Positions 41,908 to 51,700 of a stretch of DNA of 62,412 bases are shown here, piece by piece. The DNA lies in contig NKYR01000175.1 in assembly GCA_003184365.1 (NCBI GenBank), positions 177-62,588 on the forward strand, read 5' to 3'. The stretch's first letter is position 1, and each line of letters opens with the position of its first letter. The DNA is from Evernia prunastri. Lineage: Eukaryota; Ascomycota; Lecanoromycetes; Lecanorales; Parmeliaceae. The translations under genes were made by a program, and so were the position numbers. The notes below the pieces were generated by a model. It made no database searches. It saw only the letters and a program-made list of their open reading frames with translations, and had not been told where the DNA came from.

Positions 41908-44415
41908 TTATACATTGTACATTGGGAGAGGGTCCTCCCTCCATACACCGCCAACGCCCATATCCCGTGCAGCCTTCTCTAGATTCATATCCACAGCATC
42001 CTCATCGATAGACGTCCTCCGCAAGATCGCCCGGAGGAATTCCGCTATTATGAACAACCCTTCTTCCTTCTGGATATCTGCATCGCACTGCTGCAGATCA
42101 TTCAATCCAGCCTCTACCAAGAACTTTTCACGTTGCTCGGTTATGATCGTAAAGACTTGAGCTATCCTTGCGCGATTGGCTTGTCTCTGGGGGTTCCCTT
42201 TTCGGATGCGCCCCGCCCTTGGTTTCTTGTCTTCACCGATCCCCATGCGACCAACATGGAGGTTGACCGTACGGGCGATCTCTTCGTCGGGGTATAGTCC
42301 AAAAGACTCTCTCATAGCGTAGAGCGCCACTACGAGTCCCTCCAGGTCGGCAGCTTGGCCGAAGCAGCGGATGATCTGGTTGTGCAGCTCCTTGCTGAAG
42401 TCTTCTCGAACTAGTTCACGTTCTCCAGGTAGCAATAATGAGTTCCAATTCATCATTTCGGACATTAGTCTCCGAGGTCCTGGGAACGTGCCCTTGGCGC
42501 GTATCAAGAGGCTGTCGAGATGCGCTTTCTCACAGTCCCAAAGGCAAGCGAACGTTTCTAGATCTGGTCGTGTGCCGCGGAACATTCGCTCATACCTCTC
42601 CCACGCTGATTGGTGCTGCCCTTTTCGTAGGTCAATGTAGAGTAGATGATTGATGAAGTAGGAGTTGGGTGGTATCTCAGCCATTGCAAGGCATTCTTGC
42701 ATCAACTGTACATTATCATCTTGACTTCTCCGCCCATAATGTTGGAGAAGCAAAGAGAACGTCTCAACATTTGCTGGTGAGACGGTACGTCGAAGGTGTG
42801 GAGGTACAGTGATATCTTTGACGCTAGGCATTTCTCGGTTTTTAAAGGGAATGTGATGTCCACGTCGATTGACGAGATCTAGTCTCTCGTGTATCATGGC
42901 CCAAGCCATCTTCTCTGCTATCTGTCTGTCTCTGTCATTCCCAGTCCGCAACCAAGCACCAATGAGCCCGTTCAAATGTTTAGAGTCTGGTCGAACTCCG
43001 CGCTCGTACATCAGCTCAACCACAGTGGCGGCTGCACCGACCTCGCCCATACCAAGTAACTTCTTCAACCAGCTTCCATAGAAGAACTTGTTCTGGAACC
43101 TCTTTGGTAGAGCAATAAGGCCGGTCAGGGAGATCTTGTTTAGATCTTCTGGGGTTATAGCATTGAATTGTGACTTGCCAATAAGACTGGCAGCCTTTCT
43201 GTATAGCTCTATGGACCCCTCATCTGTCTGCGTGCCAGTGAGCATCAGATCTTTGAAAACAGCCAGAGCAAGGTCTGCCCTTCCAGCGTTCAGAAGACTC
43301 ATAGTGATACTATCATAGTCTTCCATCGTCATATTGTCACCTACTTGCGTTTTGAAGCGAAGATACAATGCCCAAGCATGCTTGATGCCAATGGCGTCAC
43401 CACGCTGTGCCCAAGAGCTGAGTATGGGGATAAGTATCCGAGAGTCTTCCGACTTTTCCGGCCTCAGATAATCCAGTGCGATGGTTTCGGCTCTTTCTGG
43501 GTCGCCATTCGATGCAAACATGCGGACTCCAAGCAGTTCATATTCTTCGATTGCTTGCTTGTCCTCTCCAAGGTGACCCTTGAGCTTTTGCCATTGACTG
43601 ATAGCCTCATCTTGACGTCCTTCACACCGCAGACCCTCGATGTATAAAATTCTTTGGTAGATATTTAGCTCTTTCCCGGCCGAAAGCATGTCCTCCGACA
43701 GAGTAGTTAGATACGAAGTCCATTGCGGATGATCTGTCGACATCGTATGGTGACTTGCCCATAGGACAGTCCATGACTTTTCCGGTATGAGATGCAGGAA
43801 TGGAGGAAGGATTGCTTTGCAGCGAGCGTATGATTTCCAAAGCTTCATTCGGAGATCTTGGTCCTCGAGGTTCCCAGCTGCTTTCTGTATATTTGTATTC
43901 AAAATTCGGAGATATGCGCTTTGTTCTGGCGGCAGTTGCCAATGTATCTCGAGTTCGTCCTTCTTCGGAACAAATTTGGCGAGCTTGCGTTTTACCTCTG
44001 CAGCCTCTAGTTCTTTTCGCTTTTCTTCAAGCTCTTCCTGCATTATCGCAGCTCTGACCTTCTGCTGGTCCCCCGGTGAGAGCGTTGCAATTAATGGCTC
44101 TATCAATGTCTTTCCCACGGGGCCATCCATTTCTTGTAGCTCATCTTCCAGCTGGCTGATCTGACGTTTAAGCCATTTCACTTCAGGGTTCTCCTCCGCA
44201 TCGGGGTTGTTGGGATCTACCCGCGGTCTCTTGGATGACCAGGGCAGTAGTTGCTCGTACCATCTTACCTTGGGCTCTTCCGACTTGGAATCATCAAGCA
44301 AGCGACGAGAGATTGTGAAGGCGCGGCGGAGTTGTGGGTGCGGCTGACGGATGTACCATGCCTGGCTAGGTCTCAGCTGTACATGATATGGCCGAGCTAT
44401 ACGTAAGCTCAACAT
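41908..44415 (-). CDS. Mitochondrial pentatricopeptide-repeat protein
   Basis: A single-exon frame of 835 residues. The N-terminus (MLSLRIARPYHV..RRAFTISRRLL) is Arg/Ser-rich with no acidic residues over about 40 residues, a good mitochondrial presequence. A coiled coil around residues 80-145 (WLKRQISQLEDELQEM, EEKRKELEAAEVKRKL) is followed by a long run of degenerate 35-residue helical pairs, for example YDSITMSLLNAGRADLALAVF and HLNGLIGAWLRTGNDRD. These are typical of fungal PPR proteins that bind organellar transcripts. Which RNA it binds cannot be read from the sequence; Cya5-type factors for COX1 expression are one possibility. Confidence 0.75.
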   Translation of the reverse strand: MLSLRIARPYHVQLRPSQAWYIRQPHPQLRRAFTISRRLLDDSKSEEPKVRWYEQLLPWSSKRPRVDPNNPDAEENPEVKWLKRQISQLEDELQEMDGPVGKTLIEPLIATLSPGDQQKVRAAIMQEELEEKRKELEAAEVKRKLAKFVPKKDELEIHWQLPPEQSAYLRILNTNIQKAAGNLEDQDLRMKLWKSYARCKAILPPFLHLIPEKSWTVLWASHHTMSTDHPQWTSYLTTLSEDMLSAGKELNIYQRILYIEGLRCEGRQDEAISQWQKLKGHLGEDKQAIEEYELLGVRMFASNGDPERAETIALDYLRPEKSEDSRILIPILSSWAQRGDAIGIKHAWALYLRFKTQVGDNMTMEDYDSITMSLLNAGRADLALAVFKDLMLTGTQTDEGSIELYRKAASLIGKSQFNAITPEDLNKISLTGLIALPKRFQNKFFYGSWLKKLLGMGEVGAAATVVELMYERGVRPDSKHLNGLIGAWLRTGNDRDRQIAEKMAWAMIHERLDLVNRRGHHIPFKNREMPSVKDITVPPHLRRTVSPANVETFSLLLQHYGRRSQDDNVQLMQECLAMAEIPPNSYFINHLLYIDLRKGQHQSAWERYERMFRGTRPDLETFACLWDCEKAHLDSLLIRAKGTFPGPRRLMSEMMNWNSLLLPGERELVREDFSKELHNQIIRCFGQAADLEGLVVALYAMRESFGLYPDEEIARTVNLHVGRMGIGEDKKPRAGRIRKGNPQRQANRARIAQVFTIITEQREKFLVEAGLNDLQQCDADIQKEEGLFIIAEFLRAILRRTSIDEDAVDMNLEKAARDMGVGGVWREDPLPMYNV

Positions 44416-44722
44416 GAATATCTGGAGCAGATTTGTACATGAGAAACGAGGCTTGTCCCAGGACCTGTCCCCGATGTTGCAGCTACCTTACTTTTGAAAG
44501 TTTCCGACGTGGAAAATATGATTGGTATTTCCACACCTCTTGAGCACGTAACGCCTGACTTCCACGAAATCAATACAGATGGGAATGAAGATTCGTGTTT
44601 TCCCTTTGCTTTGCTCTATTTTCTATCTAAGTAGTTTACAGTTTCATCATCAACCACTGGAGAATGAGATTGGCTCTTCAAGTTCTCTGCAGCCCTTTAG
44701 CAGTACTTCTACCCATATCCAT
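44416..44722. other. Intergenic between two minus-strand genes
   Basis: Holds the 3' UTR of the helicase and the promoter of the PPR gene. Nothing specific seen. Confidence 0.4.
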
Positions 44723-47004
44723 CTATGCCGCGTTCCTCTCACGACGCTGCTGCTGAGGTCCTCCACCTCTTCCACCTCTCTTCGTTCCTCTCCCTCCTCG
44801 CATACCATGGTCTAGTCTGCTCGGCGCTCCACCTTGCCGCACTTCATGACCTCCTAGCTTTCCCGATCCGTTCCTATCTGCAAAGGCGTTCATCGGTTCA
44901 GGAAGACCCTGGTGTCTGAGTCTTCTGGACGGACCATCGCGATCGGCCTTCTGATCTTGGACAGGGGCAGCTCGCTTCATGCGGGGCTGACCGTCTTGGG
45001 ATGGCGCCGCGTAACGAATCCCAGAAACGCCCTTCAAGCCCATTTTTCCAATCGTCTTTCTCTCCATTTCGGGAACCTCATCACACTGCATCCCTTCTAC
45101 AGCAAACACGTTTGCCATGCTGACAAGCTCTGTGGCATTCATCCGCATTTTGTTCAGGAACACCTTCATGAAGCCTAGATACGCTGAATACGCCTTCTGT
45201 TTGCTCTTGGGATCAACGGATTTCAAGACATTGAAAATCTGGCTGCGGGAGATAGTATCATTCAGGACCTTACCAGAAGCAGGATATGCGTTGATGGGGA
45301 ACTGGGGGTTGACTTTTAAGAAGAACGACTCCGCCTGTGTCAGAAGAAGCACGGCTCTACCGTCTTTCCCAGCGCGAGCTGTCCGGCCAACTCGGTGAGT
45401 GTAAGAATCGGCGTCCGCGGGAAGGCCGACTTGCAAGACAAGAGACACATCGGGAAAATCCATTCCTCGACCGATGACTGGGACTGATTAGAACAGAACC
45501 ACTATCTAGAGGGATTGATCACGGGACACGTACCATCAGTAGCGAACATGAGACCACTCTTAGCAGCCTTAAATGCATCAGTAGCCTTTGTCCTGGCCGG
45601 CTGAGATAGTCGACTCTGCAGCTCGTAGACCTTGAGATGCGTCTGGGCTTCGAACACTTGAGCATATAGAGCAACCAAATTTGCGGTTGTCCCAAATACG
45701 ATGATCTTGGAGTCCCCCTTAGTGGCGTTCACTTCTTCTTTGATGAGGGAGAAGAGGGCTGGAAAGGTATCTTCAATCTTAGGGATTACGACGGAGTACT
45801 GTGGGACTTTCTCTAGCGTTGGAGGTTCAGATGCATCAATACTAGTAAAGTAATGAAGTCAGCATTCGTTGATCAAGCGACAAACCAAATACTAGGGTCA
45901 CCACGCTGAAAGATTGACTTTCGCTCGCAAGATTTGCCCTGCGATATATCTGCTTTGAAGAATACGTACGTGGAAATTGAGACGTGGTCTTCCTTCAGCA
46001 CATTTGAGAGCACCTGCTGGATCTTTGGTGGAAGGGTGGCGGAGAAGCACATGCCTTGCCATTGCCCGTTCACTTTAGATGGTAGAGCACGTAACACCTT
46101 CAGAATGTCTGGAAGGAAACCAGCGTCTGCGCAGAACTCGGAATCAGCACTGCTCCTTCAAGACAAAAACTGGAATTCAGAAGCAGGTTCGAGGAGAAAA
46201 AAAATAGTTTGCCCCGCTACACGTCTTGTGTCTCAGGCCTTTGGCCCCCGGCGGGGGAAAAGAATCCGAAAGGCACGAACCGAGCATTCTATCCGCTTCA
46301 TCTAAGACCAGCGTCTTCATCCCGTCGAATTTGGCTCTCACATCCGATTCAATCAAGTAGTCATTTAGTCTTCCAGGTGTAGCGACCAGTATTTTTGGAT
46401 CGCCGTTCTTGAATTTGCTCAAGTTGCTCGCCTTCGCTGTGCCTCCAAACGCTGTATGAACTTGCAAAGGAGTTTGCAATCTGGAGACCAATCGCGAAGC
46501 CTCTGCTGCAATCTGGAGGGCTAGTTCCCGTGTTGGAGAAAGGATGAGTATTGCAACCTGCCCTCTGCGTGGCGCATCGATGATTGCATTCTGGATAGCA
46601 GGGAGTAGAAACGCGGTAGTCTTGCCAGTCCCAGTCTTTGCTTGCACGAGACTGCCACAAGCAGTCAGCTAGTGTCTTCATGGAAGACTATCAATAAGCA
46701 CAAGAAGAGTGAGAACAGGCATGAAGGCACGAGGGAGTTCTCACCAATCACTCATCAGAGATGGCAATCCAGCCAAAACTTGACTTTGTACTGGTGTCAT
46801 GAATTCGAATTCCATGTCTTTTAACGCTTGCAGCAGCATCGGGTCTAGCTTGCCCTCCATGGCAGTGTAGGGTTGCGCGTTGGCAGCTTTGAGCGATGCG
46901 CTCGAATAGAGGGCGCCGCTGGTCGACATGTTGGATTTTATTGTGGCAGAGGGATGAAAGAAATGGATGCGAGCAATACGGGTGACATTCCGAGCTAAAT
47001 ACAT
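44723..47004 (-). CDS. DEAD-box RNA helicase, probably mitochondrial (Mss116/CYT-19 type)
   Basis: Five exons (47004-46745, 46651-46281, 46126-45970, 45841-45534, 45477-44723) give 616 residues. The N-terminus (MYLARNVTRIARIHFFHPS) is basic and lacks acids, fitting mitochondrial import. Motifs in order: Q-motif region TPVQSQVL, motif I AKTGTGKT (91-98), SPTRELA, TPGR, DEAD (204-207), SAT, and the C-terminal box IGRGMDFPDV with HRVGRTARAG. The C-terminal tail is basic and Gly/Arg-rich (GMRGGRGTKRGGRGGGP). Mss116-type proteins are general RNA chaperones for splicing and translation in mitochondria. The neighbouring PPR gene also points to mitochondrial RNA, but the two have separate promoters. 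Intron 2 uses GTTCGT, a weak donor, and keeps the frame. Confidence 0.85.
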
Positions 47005-47386
47005 TCAAAGAATGGCGTGAGCGTGACGACCTCAACGAATGCTAACAGAGGCTTGAGGCCCCTACGTGGAAGGAGCGAGAGAAAGATCAAGTTAAGCCTA
47101 AAGCTCCGAAACAATTGCTTCCAGTATTATTTCTCCCTTCTCAGGTAATTGATCTCTTACATGCTCCAGTTGTCATATGCCTCATTTTGCTAACATTAAT
47201 TATGTAGATGAGTTGCAATAACATTTACAATTGCGGACCTTTCTTTGTTCGGTTTTTAAAACTTTCACTTTAGCGATGGTAAGATAGACTTTTGGCTCGG
47301 CTCGGCTCGGCATCTTCCGCTTTGCCGCGCTCGCCCAATATCAGAGGTTAAGTACTCAGAATTTCCCTGCAAGTAAGTGTCTCAGC
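47005..47386. promoter_or_regulatory. Shared promoter between DEAD-box helicase (-) and ORC3 (+)
   Basis: 382 bases separate the two start codons. In it lies a tandem GGCTC run, (GGCTC)3GGC, at 47294-47311, a possible binding site. No experimental basis. Confidence 0.4.
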
Positions 47387-49857
47387 ATGACTGAGTACGA
47401 GGTTTGTGCTACACGTAATCTCTCTATACTCTCACTAACTATATAAAAGTGTTGCTATGTCTTTACGCTTGATGAAGCAGACAGTGTCTTGCAACGACCG
47501 CGGAAACGAAGAAAGACTGAGCCCGCCAGAGCGCCAACTGATCAAAATGCGGAGCTCCCATTTGTCTCCCTCTTAAAAGGGTTGGAGAGCATAGAGTGTA
47601 CGCGAATCAGGTTCGAGGGATTTGAGGTTGCTTGGCGCCCCAAGGAAAATCTTCTGAATGTGCGTAAGTCTTCTTCGTCGTCGTGATACTGAGAACCTTC
47701 AAATGTTGATGGGATTTAGCGGGTCTATGGCGAAGCCAGTATTGGGACGGTTAAAGAAGTAGTGTCGTTTGTTCAAAGTGCAGATCCTACAAAGTTGGTG
47801 TCGCATTTTCTCTTCGAGATTGATTGTTAACAGTTTCAAGCTCGGACGGCAAGCTCCCTACTGGTTTGGTCGTGACAGGACCAGACGATAGTGCAACCGC
47901 GTTGTTGTTCGACTCCATAGCGGAGACTATCAATCTCGAATGCCGTACAGTTTTGATAACCCTAAGCTCTGGTCAGAGTCCGAATCTGAAGACTGCTCTA
48001 AAATGTATCAACCAACGCGCAGCTTCTCAAAAGCTTGACTCACAAGATGATGCTCTCTTTGATGAAGCCAAAGTCAGCAAGCGCTGCTCGCGATTGATGT
48101 TCTGAGTTGCTGATGTCAACAGGATGGCCGACGTCTGGATTACGACCTCCAAGTCCTCAATGATTATGTGCAAAGGCATTCGATCGATAAGGTGCTGCTC
48201 TCATTTCGAGACAGCGAAGCCTTCGAAGGCAAAGTTTTAACTGATCTCATCCATCTTCTCAGGTTAGTACGGCATCGAATCGTGCGAAAGTTTCTGATGA
48301 GAAAAGCTCATGGACGGACCGGATACCCTTTGTTCTTCTCTTTGGCATTGCTACGTCCATTGAGCTCTTCCAAGAGAACTTGTCTACAAATACCATCAGG
48401 CACTTGAACGGTACAGCATTTGGTGTCCAACAAGTCAAAGTTGAAGATGTTTTCAAGGCGTTCCAATCCGAGCGATCTACTTTGAGGGTAGGTCCAGGAT
48501 TGAGCAGAGTCATACTGCAGCGACAGAAAGAGAATATACAAAGTCATTCTACATTCATTAACTCGATGAAGGTAATATCACCCGTGTGCTCTTATCTTTC
48601 TCTACATGTTAAAAAGGCTTATAGTACGCCTACATGACCCAATTTTTCGCCAATCCGTTGAGCATCTTTTTGAATGCCACCAAATCAATCGCTTCTAGTC
48701 AAGCAGAGCATTGTGAGGCTGTGCGAAACTTGCCCTCATTTAGAAGGTTTGTAAATTAGTGCAGCATCTCATGGATTTGTGTAGAGCTAAGTATCATTCC
48801 AGATATGCACAGACACTCATTGAGCGGAAAGAGTATGAAGAAGTCGGGGTACTGTTAGATGATAACGAAAGTCTTAGAAGTCTCGTTGTGCAGGAAATTG
48901 AGGCAGGCCAACAAGCATTACAGGCCATTCTTGGGGCAATAAATGTGCTCTTTCGAATACAGTCAAGTTTGAACCTGAAAACACAAACTCCATGGTCAGA
49001 GATGTACATTCGAGCCATGTCTGCCGAACTAGGCGGATCCGCAGCTTTCGAGGAGATCATGGCCGCTGTAAAGAAGCTGGCTTCGGATGTCATGGAAGAC
49101 CTGCTACATGAATTGGCAGGGATGTCGGTCCCACGCGTATTGGTCGGAGTTGTAACGGAGCTTGACCAATTGACGAGTCATTTGGAAGACCCTAGAATCC
49201 CCTTACGAAGCGCATATGATGTTCATCACGAAACTCTCCGCACCACAGTCGTTGCGCAGAAGGTCTCTTTGAGCCGGAATACCTCGACTCTCTCCACACA
49301 AGACAGTGCTTACACGAAGATCGTTGATCGCATCCACACCGTGCTTTGCAGTTACTTTACAACCACCTTCATCAACCCGCAAGACTTATTACTGAGCGAA
49401 ATACTCATCATTGACTCCAAATCTCCACATCGAGAGGTCTTCACACCAAAGCCGCGTTTTGCAATTGAGCGAGCATTGACATCGCCACACGACTACCTAG
49501 GCTGTGATTGTTGCGGTGGATCCGAGAGCGGCTTGTCCGCTACACAGCCAGCGACAGCCATCTTGTATCAGTTGTATCTGGAGTCGGGTGCTGTGATCAA
49601 TACCGCTGATCTTTGGTCGGCGTTCTGGACTATAGTGGGTGGGGATGACAGCGATGACGAGGAAGCTGAGCAGCAGAGAGCATTGTAAGTGTCTTGTGAC
49701 TGCCCACAAGCAGTCTCAATATCAGCTACAGGGGGCTGACGAGACTATTAGAGTACTGTTCTCACGAGCCTTGGCTGAATTGAAGTACTTGAACACGATC
49801 AAGAACAGCAGGAAGAAAACGGACCATCTGGCGAAACTCTTGTGGAAAGGCCTTTAA
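47387..49857 (+). CDS. ORC3: Origin recognition complex subunit 3
   Basis: Nine exons (47387-47401, 47450-47659, 47720-47793, 47841-48072, 48123-48262, 48307-48571, 48625-48746, 48785-49684, 49752-49857) sum to 2,064 bases, 687 residues. Recognisable parts: LPTGLVVTGPDD near residue 100, VLLSFRDSEAFEGKVLTDLI, a TDRIPFVLLFGIATSIE block (the ORC3 AAA-like core), then KYAYMTQFFANPLS and EAVRNLPSFRR. The C-terminus is a winged-helix with LFSRALAELKYLNTIK and KKTDHLAKLLW. ORC3 is part of the six-subunit complex that marks replication origins. The third intron's borders (47794-47840) are the least certain. The 38-base intron at 48747-48784 is very short; a 41-base alternative (48751-48791) also keeps the frame. 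Confidence 0.85.
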
Positions 49858-49953
49858 AGTTCAAGCTAAACGCCTTTCTCAGTGCGTGAGTCATCGCTTG
49901 CAGTGTCTGGGTATCAATTCGTGAATGCAAAAATTCCACATCACAACATATGC

Positions 49954-51498
49954 TCAAGTAGGTTCTGGGGCCAAACCGTTAGGGCGTAACCTCTTCAGCC
50001 AGCCCCACCAGCCGCGGTCTCTTATGGCCTCTGCCTGAATGACCTCCTCCATCAACAGCTCCAATTCCTCTTGAACATCTTCGTCTGTGACCGCAGCTAC
50101 TGGCTGCTCGTTCTCCTCTTCGAATTCGTCGTCTAGAGACGCCATACGAGGTGATCTTAATCCGTCTAGAGCCGCCGATTCTCGCTCAATGATATCAGCC
50201 CTTTCGATGGGTCGCCCAACCTCACCAAGCACCATAGCTTCCCTCCTTCGTCTCCGCAAAGCCTGCTCCTCGAAGCTTTCTTCCCTTGGACGATGACTTG
50301 TTCCAATGGGGATGCCACTGCGCGTCCTGCTAAGCTGTGGATATGTCCTTGAAGGTGCTTCTAGCATGTCCCAGTCATCCTGCATATGGTCAGTCGACGT
50401 CCACTACTCAGGACGAGGAGCTTTTACACCAACAGTGATATCATTAAAACTTGGAGAATCCCAAAGACTGTACCCTACCATCTCCTTTCGTAGCGAAGGA
50501 GTCCTTAACATGATAGACAGCAAACCACGCATGGTACGCCCGAAATCCATATCCTCGTAATACGACGCGTTGTTGATTATTTCCATTATAGCCTTCTCCT
50601 GTCCGGGTTTGGAAGTGTCCGAACCGCCGAAAGGATATTGCACGAGCCATCTACTAACCACGCCAGCTTGTAAAGCTTTCGGAATATCCAAGTCGATAAT
50701 GTGGTGGAGAATATAGACTGCATTTCGCTCTGGCTGTGTTCGAAAAGCGGAATTCCTCTCTGCGGTTTGGGCTTCTGGTAGCAGGTTGCAGAGACAATCA
50801 ACGATGGCTTTATAGGTGCTGTAACGACTGATCACAATTTTTGCCTGCTTATTGCCAAGGACTGTGCAAATTCGTCGAATCAGCGATACATCACTATATG
50901 CCTGCAGTAACAAAGGGATAATTTACAGGAATCGCTGAGGAAGCGAAGACTAGCCAGCGCTTTGTCACGTCGCTCGATGTCCGTGCCAGCAATATCACGT
51001 ATAATCCTATCCCATGTAGGTCCTTCTCGTATAACCCTGTCTATAATGATCTTCACGGATCTGATCGACGCTCAGTGATAGTCCTTGGCATGTAAGCCCT
51101 TACATACGCAGCTCTGATATCTTGATCCGGGCTCTGTGTTAATTCACCGAGGGCTTCAAGCTTCAGCGCTGGCAACCCTTAGTATGAAAATTTTCCCATT
51201 CAATAGGGCCTGTTTACCATCCTCGGTCTGCTGGCTGATGTCAGGACGCTTGTCGTGGCGAGTGACTATGGAGGCCTGGCGTATTGCTACGAGTTGCCTA
51301 TGAATGGCAAGAGAACCAACGTAGCCAAGAATTGCTATTTCTCCTTAGTTCGATCGCAGATGGACTACGGAAATACTGACCTAGGCTCAGCCAAAGCCAG
51401 CCATCCGAAGTCTTGGAAGCCATAATAATATCTGTCGAACCAATTCCATCCTCGATTTGACGACTGAAGGATGTGAGGCCGAGGCGAGACCGCATCAT
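49954..51498 (-). CDS. ARM/HEAT-like helical-repeat protein with a membrane segment; one frame break
   Basis: Exons 51498-51381, 51334-51218, 51168-51104, 51050-50428 and 50379-49954 would give about 449 residues. The N-terminal part has a hydrophobic stretch (WLWLSLAILGYVGSLAIH). It is followed by helical pairs such as LKLEALGELTQSPDQDIRAA, DKALASLRFLSDSCK and VSLIRRICTVLGNKQAK. The C-terminus is acidic and Arg-rich (FEEQALRRRRREA, EELELLMEEVIQAE). The fourth exon is in frame only if one base is added to the A-run at about 50922-50924; the only GT/AG pair there would make a 25-base intron, too short to splice. Either a real frameshift or a sequencing indel. Function unknown. Tail-to-tail with ORC3, 96 bases apart. 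Confidence 0.55.
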
Positions 51499-51700
51499 TA
51501 ATTCTAGTCGGGCCGAATATCAGCCGAAGCTCCGAGAATGCAGCCGAAAAGAACTGCTGGACCGTGACATCAAATAGTTGCCCGTCTCCCACCTCGGCCT
51601 GTCACTATACGAGTATACATGTATGTGGACTTCTCTGGCTCAGAATCTATGGTTGTAATAGACTATGCAGCAACTACTATAACGCTCGCTCTTTCCCACT
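51499..51700. promoter_or_regulatory. Shared promoter between the ARM-like gene (-) and NOP14 (+)
   Basis: Only 202 bases separate the two start codons, so control elements must be shared. No known motif stands out. Confidence 0.4.

Noticed and set aside
49639..49730. Continuation of ORC3 with LQGADETIR before its last exon
   Set aside because: No donor/acceptor pair keeps the frame with it. A 67-base intron ending at 49751 gives ALVLFSRALAEL, which fits the ORC3 C-terminus.
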